Positions 1-7,454 of a DNA stretch of 55,862 bases are shown in pieces. This stretch comes from Oscillospiraceae bacterium (lineage in GTDB: Bacteria; Bacillota; Clostridia; Oscillospirales; CAG-272). The stretch spans positions 1 through 55,862 of the forward strand of contig SVQI01000011.1 in assembly GCA_015065455.1 (NCBI GenBank), written 5' to 3'. The position numbers were made by a program, and so were the translations under genes. The notes beneath the pieces are model-generated. The model had not been told where the DNA came from, did not search any database, and saw nothing but the letters and a program-made list of their open reading frames with translations. Every line of letters begins with the position of its first letter. The first letter of the stretch is position 1.

Positions 1-111
1 GTAATATTTATAAATCACGGAAATATAGCGTTGCATAAGACTGTTGACGAGATAAGAGAAGAAAACAATATGAGTGTCGATGAGCTTTTCAGGGAGGTGT
101 TCAGATGGTAA
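1..111 (+). CDS. ABC transporter ATP-binding protein, C-terminal end only (cut by left edge)
   Basis: The first 36 codons read in frame 1 to a TAA at 109-111. They match, almost base for base, the last 36 codons of the complete ATPase at 1811-2509. The gene body lies outside the window. It is the ATPase of the first copy of a duplicated ATPase-permease-lipoprotein cassette. The stop overlaps the permease start by 7 bases (105-111), as in copy 2, so the two genes are translationally coupled. The ABC assignment rests on identity with copy 2, because no Walker motif falls in this fragment. Confidence 0.85.
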   Translation, partial: VIFINHGNIALHKTVDEIREENNMSVDELFREVFRW

Positions 112-170
112 GAAAATTATTTAAGCACGAATTTATAGCATATATAAGAGCGCTTCTGCCGATGCACCTG
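1..170 (+). repeat. Direct repeat, copy 1 (ATPase 3' end and permease 5' end)
   Basis: Bases 1-170 repeat at 2399-2568 with only a few silent-looking changes. The repeat spans the ATPase/permease junction and marks a tandem duplication with a period of about 2.4 kb. Similarity continues at lower level through the permease and lipoprotein genes. Confidence 0.85.
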
Positions 171-920
171 ATTCTTTTGGGAATAGCCGCATTGACGAGA
201 TTTGTTTTTATGTTTGAAAAAAATAATGATTCAACGATTTTTGCAATTGTTGCTGTGTCATCGGTAATAGCTTTTATAGTTGCTTGTATAGTATGTTTGG
301 TATTAACCTATTTTAATGTTATTACAAGATATTATAAAAATATGTTTACGCACGAAGGCTACCTTACGTTGACTCTTCCCGTAACAAATGCTCAGCATAT
401 TTTGGTTAAGGTTACCTCAGGTGCTGTTTCAATAATGGCAAGCTTTATAGCTCTTATTTTAGGATTTTGTATTGCGACTGCAGGTGAATTTACCGTCGAG
501 TTTTTTAAAGCATTATTTTATCTTATAGAAAAAGGACAGATATTATTAAAAGGCAACCTTGTTCCTTATTTGATAGAATTGGCGGTATTAATTGTAGTAG
601 CAGAGTTTTCAAGTATATTATTGTATTATGCTTGTATTTCAATCGGTCAGTGTACAAATAAAAACAGAATTATAACTGCAATTGGTGTATATTTTGCATA
701 CTATTTTATAACACAGATAATAAGTACTGTTTTGATAGTTATTATAGAGATAGTATCTTTTACAGGTGCATTTGAAAATATTATAACGTTTATATATCAG
801 AATCCATATTTATGTGTACATTTGTTCTTGATTGGTTCTATTATATTTACAGCATTACTTGGTTTGTTATACTTTGCGGTTTCGCATTTTGTTCTCAAGA
901 AAAAGCTTAATCTTGAATAA
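105..920 (+). CDS. ABC transporter permease, copy 1
   Basis: A 271-residue integral membrane protein with about six hydrophobic segments (roughly residues 20-36, 45-73, 101-125, 155-180, 190-220 and 240-265). It is nearly identical to the copy-2 permease (2503-3324) over the first 20 residues and similar throughout, including the closing segment KKKLNLE. The ATG lies inside the 3' end of the ATPase gene with GGGAGG about 9 bases upstream. Together with that ATPase it should form an ABC-2-type exporter in the cytoplasmic membrane. The substrate is unknown; peptide or antibiotic export or resistance is a common role of this architecture but nothing here proves it. Confidence 0.75.
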   Translation: MVRKLFKHEFIAYIRALLPMHLILLGIAALTRFVFMFEKNNDSTIFAIVAVSSVIAFIVACIVCLVLTYFNVITRYYKNMFTHEGYLTLTLPVTNAQHILVKVTSGAVSIMASFIALILGFCIATAGEFTVEFFKALFYLIEKGQILLKGNLVPYLIELAVLIVVAEFSSILLYYACISIGQCTNKNRIITAIGVYFAYYFITQIISTVLIVIIEIVSFTGAFENIITFIYQNPYLCVHLFLIGSIIFTALLGLLYFAVSHFVLKKKLNLE

Positions 921-936
921 AGGGGAGGGCGGATTT

Positions 937-1734
937 ATGAAAAATATGAAAAAGATAATACTTGTAGCATTATTAATTATGGTTTCGCTTTCTCTTTGTT
1001 CTTGTACAATGATTGACGATATAAGAGAAACACGTGTCGAGATGACAGAGGAAGGAACTATTTTATATAACGACAAGGAATACAAGCTGTTGTCGAATCC
1101 CAATAATTATATCATATCATTAGAAAACTCATCTGAAACTGATTATCTTACTGTTGTTGACAAAGAAGTTCCTGTTCTTTTGACAGATATATTTGGTGTT
1201 GCAAGTGACTATGATGATGTTTTGGATATAATTTACATGGAAGGAAATTACTATTGCGCAGAAGAAAATTATGATAAATATTCAGACACTTTACTCAATG
1301 GTAAATTAGACTATTATAAACTTGATTATGGTGTTTATGAGCGTACTTCTGATGGAGAGCATGAATATAAATCTATTCGTTATATTCTTAATAAAGATTT
1401 GGTAAATATTATAAATTCTGTAACAGTCGATATAGAGATACAACCTGACGAAATTTATAAATATTATGAATACAATTATATCTTATTGGATAAGTGTGAT
1501 GAAACAGGTTTTATCGAGAATTCGTCTTTTCTTATGTTGTATAAAAACGCTGAAAAAGGTGAGTATGGTGTCTTTGTTTACGATAACGTAAATGATGTAT
1601 ACAAAGGAAATGTATTTACGGGTGAACAAAGAAAAGCTATTGTCGAGTTATTTGACAAATATTATGAGGATGTAAACAGAGGATTTAAAAAGGAAACTGT
1701 TTACTATGAAACCACTGTTTATAGCGGATTTTAA
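937..1734 (+). CDS. Putative lipoprotein of the ABC cassette, copy 1
   Basis: A 265-residue protein. The start at 937 is preferred over an upstream in-frame start at 832 because 937 follows GGGGAGGG and begins a good signal peptide (MKNMKKIIL, then a hydrophobic core) ending in a lipobox L-C-S-C with the modified Cys at 23. The mature part is acidic and rich in Asp, Tyr and Asn. It is paralogous to 3339-4055: shared blocks include VVDKEVPVLL, YYCAEENYDKY and LDKCD. It lies 16 bases after the permease and is probably cotranscribed with it. It may be an extracytoplasmic partner of the transporter or an immunity-type lipoprotein; no family was recognised. Confidence 0.7.
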   Translation: MKNMKKIILVALLIMVSLSLCSCTMIDDIRETRVEMTEEGTILYNDKEYKLLSNPNNYIISLENSSETDYLTVVDKEVPVLLTDIFGVASDYDDVLDIIYMEGNYYCAEENYDKYSDTLLNGKLDYYKLDYGVYERTSDGEHEYKSIRYILNKDLVNIINSVTVDIEIQPDEIYKYYEYNYILLDKCDETGFIENSSFLMLYKNAEKGEYGVFVYDNVNDVYKGNVFTGEQRKAIVELFDKYYEDVNRGFKKETVYYETTVYSGF

Positions 1735-1810
1735 TAAAAATTTGAGCAAATTATTCCTATCCCCTTGGATACGTTGATAGAGTCATACAATATATAAAGG
1801 AGTGGAACGA

Positions 1811-2509
1811 ATGAGTGAGCTTTTGAGATGCGAAAAACTTACCAAACAATACGGCAGTGTCGTAGCATTGAAGGGCATTGACCTTTCGATTGAAAGTGGT
1901 AAGATAATAGGACTTTTGGGACCTAACGGATCGGGAAAAACGACGTTGATAAAACTTATTAACGGACTTTTGACACCGAATTCGGGAGAAATATACATAA
2001 ACGGAAATAAGCCCGGAGTAGAAACAAAAAAAGAAGTTGCATATTTGCCTGACAACACGTTTCTAAACTCATGGATGACGGTAAAACAGATAGTAAATCT
2101 GTTTTGTGATTTTTATTCTGACTTTAGACCAAACGTATGTTATGAGCTTTTGGACAGGCTCGGTATAAAGCCCGAAGCAAAGCTTAAGAGCTTGTCAAAG
2201 GGTAATAAAGAAAAAGTATCATTGATACTTGTAATGAGCAGAAATGCAAAATTATACGTGCTTGATGAACCAATCGCGGGAGTAGACCCTGCAACGAGAG
2301 ATTATATTATTTCAACGATTATAAATAACTATAATCCGGAAAGTTCAGTAATTATATCTACACATTTAATATCGGATATAGAACAGGTGCTTGACGATGT
2401 AATATTTATAAATCACGGAAATATAGCGTTGCATAAGACTGTTGACGAGATAAGAGAAGAAAACAATATGAGTGTTGACGAGCTTTTCAGGGAGGTGTTC
2501 AGATGGTAA
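1811..2509 (+). CDS. ABC transporter ATP-binding protein, copy 2
   Basis: A 232-residue ABC ATPase. Walker A is GPNGSGKTT (residues 37-45), Walker B is LYVLDEP, and the switch His is in STHL. The signature loop reads LSKGN rather than LSGGQ, and the Q-loop region reads AYLPDN; both are seen in ABC-2 exporter ATPases. The ATG at 1811 is chosen over an in-frame GTG at 1802 because AGGAG (1798-1802) sits 8 bases before the ATG. It overlaps the permease start by 7 bases. It should power the 2503-3324 permease. The 76-base gap from the previous lipoprotein shows no convincing promoter or terminator, so both cassettes may be one transcript. Confidence 0.88.
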   Translation: MSELLRCEKLTKQYGSVVALKGIDLSIESGKIIGLLGPNGSGKTTLIKLINGLLTPNSGEIYINGNKPGVETKKEVAYLPDNTFLNSWMTVKQIVNLFCDFYSDFRPNVCYELLDRLGIKPEAKLKSLSKGNKEKVSLILVMSRNAKLYVLDEPIAGVDPATRDYIISTIINNYNPESSVIISTHLISDIEQVLDDVIFINHGNIALHKTVDEIREENNMSVDELFREVFRW

Positions 2510-2568
2510 GAAAATTATTTAAGCACGAATTTATAGCTTATATAAGAGCGCTTTTACCGATGTACGTT
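2399..2568 (+). repeat. Direct repeat, copy 2 (ATPase 3' end and permease 5' end)
   Basis: Partner of 1-170. The few differences fall mostly in third codon positions, so the duplicated proteins are the same over this stretch, which fits a fairly recent duplication or gene conversion. Confidence 0.85.
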
Positions 2569-3324
2569 GTCCTTTTGGGAATAGCGGCATTGACAAGATT
2601 TGTTGTGTTTTTTGAGAGTGACTCAGCTGTATATAATATTGTAATCTGGTCGTCAATAATAGCATTAGTGATAGCCAGCATAGTTTGCTTAGTGTTGAGC
2701 TTTTTGAACGTTGTAACAAGATACTACAAAAATATGTTTACGCATGAAGGCTATCTTACGTTGACTCTTCCCGTAACGAGTGCTCAGCATATATGGGTCA
2801 AGGTTACGGCAGGTGTTGTTTCAATACTTGCAGGATTTGTAATGATAGTTTTAGCGGTGTGCGTTGCAACTGCGGGTGAATTAAACATTGAACTTTTTAA
2901 GGCTTTGTTTTACTTGCTAAATGATGCTCAAGATTTGTTTGAGGGGCATTTTATTCCTTACTTAATAGAAATTATGATACTGTTTTTGGTTGCATTGTTT
3001 TCAGGCACATTGTTATTTTATGCTTGTATCTCTATCGGACAGCTTTCGAATAAGAACAGAATTGCGGCAGCTATAGGTGTTTTTTTCGCATACTATTTTG
3101 TCACACAGATTCTCAGTACTGTTTTTATGATTGTATTACAAATGATTAGAGGAAATTTATACTTCATACAATTTTTGGATAGCGTTCGAGAATTTTTATC
3201 TCTTGATCTGTTTTGGTCATTACATCTTTTCTGGTGGTTTGCAATTATATTTACAGCATTGTTGGGTTTATTATATTTTTCAGTTTCACATTTCATTCTT
3301 AAGAAAAAGCTTAATCTTGAATAA
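2503..3324 (+). CDS. ABC transporter permease, copy 2
   Basis: A 273-residue polytopic membrane protein paralogous to 105-920. The N-terminal block (MVRKLFKHEFIAYIRALLPM) is the same, and the HEGYLTLTLPVT loop and C-terminal KKKLNLE are shared. Divergence concentrates in the membrane segments and in the region before the last segment. The start overlaps the ATPase stop. It is probably an ABC-2-type permease working with 1811-2509; substrate unknown. Confidence 0.77.
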   Translation: MVRKLFKHEFIAYIRALLPMYVVLLGIAALTRFVVFFESDSAVYNIVIWSSIIALVIASIVCLVLSFLNVVTRYYKNMFTHEGYLTLTLPVTSAQHIWVKVTAGVVSILAGFVMIVLAVCVATAGELNIELFKALFYLLNDAQDLFEGHFIPYLIEIMILFLVALFSGTLLFYACISIGQLSNKNRIAAAIGVFFAYYFVTQILSTVFMIVLQMIRGNLYFIQFLDSVREFLSLDLFWSLHLFWWFAIIFTALLGLLYFSVSHFILKKKLNLE

Positions 3325-3338
3325 AGGAGAATGCGTTT

Positions 3339-4055
3339 ATGAAGAATATTAAAAAAATTATACTTGTAACGTTTTTAATTATACTCTCACTATTTCTTTG
3401 TTCGTGTGATAAGCTTGATGAGTTAAAAGAAATGCGTATACCTATTACAGAGAATGGGTTAGAGTTAAACGGTAAAGTATATAGACATCTTGTTTATTGT
3501 GATCAGAAAAAGGATCGTAGAATATCAGGCAGATCTTCTGAAAATTGTATAGTTGTTGATGAAGAAGTGCCGATACTTTTGATTGAGATGTACGGTTGGA
3601 ACGGTAGTTATAATAAAGAACTTGACATAATTACTTTTGATGGTAGTTATTATTGTTCAGAAGAAAATTATGATGAATATTATAAAACATATATTTATGG
3701 GGAATTAGATCATTATAAAATTGATCATACAGATTACTACACACAAGAACGTACTTACAAGGTGCTTGGCAGTGATTTGTGTGCTGTTATAGAAGCTACA
3801 GCCAGAGGTGAATATGACCAGAGAGGAAAGAACCCCAATGGCGTCTATGAATATATAACTCTTGACAGATGTGATAAAAATGATTTTATCAAAGGTTTTT
3901 ACGGATCTGAAATTACAATATTCAGAGAGAAAAAAAGGAGTAAGTATGGTGTAGTTGGTGCAACTGAAAGTTATTATATTATACCTACCGAGTATCAGGA
4001 TAAAATAGCTGAGTTGTTTAGAGAGTATCGTGAAGTTGTAGAAGACCAGTATTAA
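3339..4055 (+). CDS. Putative lipoprotein of the ABC cassette, copy 2
   Basis: A 238-residue protein with a signal peptide and lipobox L-C-S-C (modified Cys 23), preceded by AAGGAG. The signal peptide is almost the same as in copy 1 (937-1734), while the mature domain has diverged strongly; conserved blocks are VVDEEVPILL, YYCSEENYDEY and LDRCD. It lies 14 bases after the permease. Much faster divergence in the secreted part than in the transporter suggests it recognises something variable, but that is inference. No known family was recognised. Confidence 0.7.
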   Translation: MKNIKKIILVTFLIILSLFLCSCDKLDELKEMRIPITENGLELNGKVYRHLVYCDQKKDRRISGRSSENCIVVDEEVPILLIEMYGWNGSYNKELDIITFDGSYYCSEENYDEYYKTYIYGELDHYKIDHTDYYTQERTYKVLGSDLCAVIEATARGEYDQRGKNPNGVYEYITLDRCDKNDFIKGFYGSEITIFREKKRSKYGVVGATESYYIIPTEYQDKIAELFREYREVVEDQY

Positions 4056-4073
4056 AAATATTAAATAACATAA

Positions 4074-4100
4074 AACCTGCACGAAAAATTCGTGCAGGTT
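4074..4100 (+). other. Strong hairpin between the ABC cassette and the next gene
   Basis: A perfect 12-bp stem (AACCTGCACGAA, 4074-4085, with its complement at 4089-4100) around a 3-base loop. On the + strand it is followed by CAATGGAGGG, the ribosome site of the next gene, and not by a T-run. On the minus strand it is followed by a T-rich stretch. It may be a weak terminator or an mRNA-processing or stabilising stem. Confidence 0.55.
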
Positions 4101-4119
4101 CAATGGAGGGTATTATGTT

Positions 4120-4815
4120 ATGGTAGATATAAGTTCTACAAATGAAGCCAAAAATACAATACCGGAACGCACAAAAAAGAAGTCCATTTTTCAGTGGAAA
4201 TATACTCATAAAAATGTTGTAAATAAAGAGAAAAAGAAAATAATCATTCCCAAATACACAAAAATAGCTTTGATTAATTCAGCGGTACTTTTTGTCCTTT
4301 ATATATTTGTAAAAATTTTAAAGGGATGTGGAATTTATCTATATTTATTCGGGATAGGCTCGGATGCGATAATTCAGCTTTTAGTAACTGCGTGCGGTGT
4401 TTGTCTCATTAGTGCTACTGCGGTATTTCTGCTTAAAAACAGTAAGCATAAAATAATAGTTGCAATAATACTGACTATTGTGATCGGTTATGTAACTTTT
4501 ATATATTCAATTTTCTTTTTGTTGACTTATTGGGGAAGTGGTTGCTATGATGAATTTAAATCTCCTGATAAAAAACACACCGTAGTTATGTATAATACAA
4601 GTTTTTTGTTGGAGGGAAGCGGCTTAATTTTTGAAAAAACTTCATTTTGCACAATGAGCTATGTTAGCGGTTGGTGGACTGATGATGGATATTATCCGTT
4701 TGGTCGGAGTGATAGTTATGATATTGTTTGGAATGAGGATAATTTCGAATTGCATTATAATAATGGTATGGGCTCAGAAAAAAATGTGCATCAAAAGATT
4801 GATTATATAAAATAG
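4120..4815 (+). CDS. Membrane protein of unknown function, paralogue 1 of 3
   Basis: A 231-residue protein: a Lys-rich N-terminal tail of about 45 residues, three or so hydrophobic segments (roughly 48-67, 75-103 and 108-130) and an extracellular-looking C-terminal part. Conserved landmarks shared with the two following genes are a SPDKKHTVV motif just after the last membrane segment, an EKTSF block, and an IVWNEDNFELHY block near the end. The start follows TGGAGGG. The layout (membrane helices, then a SPD motif and a beta-rich tail with a WxED block) recalls DUF5412-like proteins, but I cannot confirm that. It has a longer N-terminal tail than its paralogues. Confidence 0.65.
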   Translation: MVDISSTNEAKNTIPERTKKKSIFQWKYTHKNVVNKEKKKIIIPKYTKIALINSAVLFVLYIFVKILKGCGIYLYLFGIGSDAIIQLLVTACGVCLISATAVFLLKNSKHKIIVAIILTIVIGYVTFIYSIFFLLTYWGSGCYDEFKSPDKKHTVVMYNTSFLLEGSGLIFEKTSFCTMSYVSGWWTDDGYYPFGRSDSYDIVWNEDNFELHYNNGMGSEKNVHQKIDYIK

Positions 4816-4844
4816 TCTTTGATAGAATAGTATGCATTTATTAC

Positions 4845-4920
4845 GGAGGTATTTATGGATAATGTAAATGTTACAACTACCCCAAAAAAGAAAATAGTAT
4901 TTCCCAAATATGCAATTATT
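4845..4920 (+). repeat. Direct repeat over ribosome site and gene start, copy 1
   Basis: Bases 4845-4904 recur exactly at 5503-5562; similarity runs to 4920/5578 with two changes. The repeat covers GGAGG, the ATG and the first about 20 codons of paralogues 2 and 3. Confidence 0.85.
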
Positions 4921-5448
4921 CTACTTATTATTTCGGCTGTTTTATTTGGGGCTTACTTGTTTGTAAAAATCTTGGAGAATTATAGTATCTATTTATACTT
5001 ATTTGGGTTAGGCTCATATGAGATAAGTGTACTTGTTATGTCTGCATGCGTTATCTCTCTTCTGGGTGCAGTTGCTATATTTGTGTATAAAAACAGCGTG
5101 ATTAAAATATTAGTTGTAATAATAATGGCTATTGTTATTGTTTATGTAAGTTTTTGGTGTTTTTCTATATTTTTATTGGTGCGTGGTAGCTATGATGAAT
5201 TCACATCTTCTGACAAAGAACACACTATAGTAATTCATGACGAAGATGGATTTGATTTGTCTCCTCACACTTTTTACTCTCGTAATATTTACGAAAAAAC
5301 ATCTTTTGGCACCATGAAAAAGGTTGGGGATTTTTCAAAACCGATAAGTTTAGGTGACTATTATTTGGTTTGGAATGAGGATAATTTCAAATTGCACTTT
5401 GAGAACGGTACAGACGATGATGCTATAACGATTGATTACATAAAATAG
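4855..5448 (+). CDS. Membrane protein of unknown function, paralogue 2 of 3
   Basis: A 197-residue protein: a short Lys-containing N-terminus (TTPKKKIVFPKY), hydrophobic segments at about residues 19-37, 45-72 and 80-102, and a C-terminal domain with SSDKEHTIVI, IYEKTSFGTMKKVG and VWNEDNFKLHF. It starts 39 bases after paralogue 1 behind CGGAGG. It is closest to paralogue 3 (5513-6130), with which it shares exact DNA at the start. Function not recognised; topology suggests a membrane-anchored extracytoplasmic domain. Confidence 0.67.
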   Translation: MDNVNVTTTPKKKIVFPKYAIILLIISAVLFGAYLFVKILENYSIYLYLFGLGSYEISVLVMSACVISLLGAVAIFVYKNSVIKILVVIIMAIVIVYVSFWCFSIFLLVRGSYDEFTSSDKEHTIVIHDEDGFDLSPHTFYSRNIYEKTSFGTMKKVGDFSKPISLGDYYLVWNEDNFKLHFENGTDDDAITIDYIK

Positions 5449-5502
5449 TTTTGTTATAGAATTCCGTTGTAAAGCTAACTGACAGCAAAAGATATTTTTA
5501 GT

Positions 5503-5578
5503 GGAGGTATTTATGGATAATGTAAATGTTACAACTACCCCAAAAAAGAAAATAGTATTTCCTAAATATACAATTATT
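5503..5578 (+). repeat. Direct repeat over ribosome site and gene start, copy 2
   Basis: Partner of 4845-4920, offset 658 bases. The exactly matching 60 bp include noncoding sequence before the ATG, so this looks like recent duplication or gene conversion and not coding constraint alone. Confidence 0.85.
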
Positions 5579-6130
5579 TCATTGGTGTTATCGGCGGTGT
5601 GTTTAATTACTCATTTTATAGTGAAGTCATTAGAGAAACACGGTACATACATATATTTATTTAAGGTGAGTTCTGTAGAAATAATACCTATTTCTTTAGT
5701 TGTTTTTTATGTTTTGTTCATAAGTGCTGTTTCCGTATTCTTTTTTAAAAACAGCAGATATAAAGTTTTAGTAGTATTACTAACTATATATGTTTATTGG
5801 CATTATTCTATACTTTGGTTTGTTATGAATTTTAATGTTATTGGAAATAAGTATTTTGAATATACTTCTCCTGACAAAGAACACGTTATAGTAGTTGATA
5901 TTGAAAGCAGTTCTGATCTTCATTCTGACTTTTACTCCGGTGATATTTACGAAAAAACATCTTTCTGTACCATGAAAAAGGTTGGGTGGTTTTCAAAACC
6001 GTCAAATTGCGGTGACTATTATTATGTTTGGAATGAGGAAAATTTTGAAATACATTTTGAGTGTGAGACAGACCACGATCATGATACTATAATGCTTGAG
6101 TATCCTATAACGATAGAGTATACAAAATAA
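5513..6130 (+). CDS. Membrane protein of unknown function, paralogue 3 of 3
   Basis: A 205-residue protein. The ATG at 5513 is chosen over an in-frame start at 5501 because it follows GGAGG and matches the start of paralogue 2 exactly. It has the same plan: TTPKKKIVFPKY, three hydrophobic segments, then SPDKEHVIVV, IYEKTSFCTMKKVG and VWNEENFEIHF. A His/Asp-rich insertion (TDHDHDT) near the C-terminus is absent from paralogue 2. It is followed by a bidirectional terminator. Function unknown. Confidence 0.67.
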   Translation: MDNVNVTTTPKKKIVFPKYTIISLVLSAVCLITHFIVKSLEKHGTYIYLFKVSSVEIIPISLVVFYVLFISAVSVFFFKNSRYKVLVVLLTIYVYWHYSILWFVMNFNVIGNKYFEYTSPDKEHVIVVDIESSSDLHSDFYSGDIYEKTSFCTMKKVGWFSKPSNCGDYYYVWNEENFEIHFECETDHDHDTIMLEYPITIEYTK

Positions 6131-6156
6131 TCATATAATAAATATTCAAAAAAACT

Positions 6157-6195
6157 TCCCGCAGACCGATTATACAGTTTGCGGGATATTTTTTT
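6157..6195 (+). terminator. Bidirectional intrinsic terminator
   Basis: Stem TCCCGCA (6157-6163) with TGCGGGA (6180-6186), followed on + by a run of seven T (6189-6195) and on - by a T-run complementary to the A-run before the stem. It separates the + membrane-protein array from the convergent minus operon ending at 6197. Confidence 0.8.
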
Positions 6196-6196
6196 A

Positions 6197-7429
6197 TTAT
6201 TTTTTCTTAAAATAATAGTTTTTGAAGTTTTTATATTGACTGAAGTAGTAGCGTTTAATCTTGAGCCAACGTTTAATGTTGAAATCTTCTTTGCAGTCGA
6301 GTGTACGCATATACTTTTTCTGCTTTATTAGGGATTTGACCTCGTTTCTTAAAGCTTCATCATCTATGTAATTAAAAATAACAGATTTCGGAACGTTTGC
6401 CCAAAGGGAAATGTTTTCATTCAATGTACAAGAATAATTTTTCTCAAAAACAGCATCGTCAACAAGAGTCTGCATCATATTATGTCCGGCGCATCTTACA
6501 AAGAAAGAGCTTCTTCCGGGACGCGGATTTATTTCCATCATATAATATTTTTTTCTATTTCGGTCGTATTTTATATCGATGTTGGAAAAACCGACGTAGC
6601 CAATATCTTCAAGGAACTTTTTGATTTTAGAATACAGCTCCGTATCGCTTCTTGAAACAATTGCGGCATAGTTGCCCAATGTTTTTGGGTGATATTCTTC
6701 AAGTACAGGCTGGCCGAGACACATAAGTCTGACTTTTCCATCAGCGTCGGAATATGAATTCATAACGCGCATACTTGAGTCGTCGCCTACAATATATTCC
6801 TGAATAATAAGTTTTCCTTTGTATCCCGACTTGTTCATGCTTTCCATGACTTTTAAGTAGGACTGTTTATCATAGAAAAAGAATACTTTTTTCTTGCCCT
6901 CAAATTCGCAGTGCAGATATTCATAGGCATTTGAGTTTTCGGGTTTTACTACAATAGGAAAATGAAAGGGTAGTTTGTTTATTGCATCAATTCTGTCATC
7001 AGGAAGGGCAATATACGTGCTCGGATAGTCCATTCCGTGCTTTTCACAAAGCGCGTAAAACTTGTCCTTGGTGTCAAGTGTATTGAGTAAGTCGTATGAT
7101 ATAAATTTATTGGAAATCAATCCTTCAAATTTGTCGTAGTGCTTTGAAACAAGCGCGCTGTAATAGTCGGAACAGGGGATAACTATTAGCTTGTCGTAGC
7201 TTTTTTTGTATTCTTTAAGTACCTCAAGGAGTGCTTTTGGAAATACTTCGTCTTTATCAAAGTCGGGAATCTGCTTGATTGAGAAAAGACAACTGTTGCT
7301 TGTTGGTGTAAGCTGTCTTGTGCAACAAAGTAAGGGCTTTATTTTATATGCTTCATTAAAAAGTCTTGCCGTTCCGTAAGCGTTTTCATCGCTTCCGAGG
7401 ACGATAGGGAAAAAGGTGTTATTACTCAT
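6197..7429 (-). CDS. ATP-grasp ligase, resembling peptidoglycan D-aspartate ligases
   Basis: A 410-residue ATP-grasp protein. The N-terminus (FFPIVLGSDENAYGTARLF) resembles the Asl/carboxylate-amine ligase group. ATP-grasp landmarks are the nucleotide-binding Lys in PIVVKPENS, the hinge IIQEYIVGDD and the Mg-binding EINPRPGRSS near residue 300. Family enzymes join a carboxylate to an amine through an acyl phosphate; the best known adds D-Asp to the side chain of the third stem-peptide residue in Enterococcus faecium. Here it is the last gene after a MurE-like ligase and an AsnB-type amidotransferase, which suits such a role, but substrate is inference. The start follows AAGAGG, 25 bases after asnB. 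Confidence 0.75.
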   Translation of the reverse strand: MSNNTFFPIVLGSDENAYGTARLFNEAYKIKPLLCCTRQLTPTSNSCLFSIKQIPDFDKDEVFPKALLEVLKEYKKSYDKLIVIPCSDYYSALVSKHYDKFEGLISNKFISYDLLNTLDTKDKFYALCEKHGMDYPSTYIALPDDRIDAINKLPFHFPIVVKPENSNAYEYLHCEFEGKKKVFFFYDKQSYLKVMESMNKSGYKGKLIIQEYIVGDDSSMRVMNSYSDADGKVRLMCLGQPVLEEYHPKTLGNYAAIVSRSDTELYSKIKKFLEDIGYVGFSNIDIKYDRNRKKYYMMEINPRPGRSSFFVRCAGHNMMQTLVDDAVFEKNYSCTLNENISLWANVPKSVIFNYIDDEALRNEVKSLIKQKKYMRTLDCKEDFNIKRWLKIKRYYFSQYKNFKNYYFKKK

Positions 7430-7454
7430 AGGTTTGCCTCTTTTTTTAAAAATG

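Noticed and set aside
1735..1810. Possible promoter before the second ABC cassette (TTGGAT, TACAAT)
   Set aside because: Spacer is 15 bases and both hexamers are weak.
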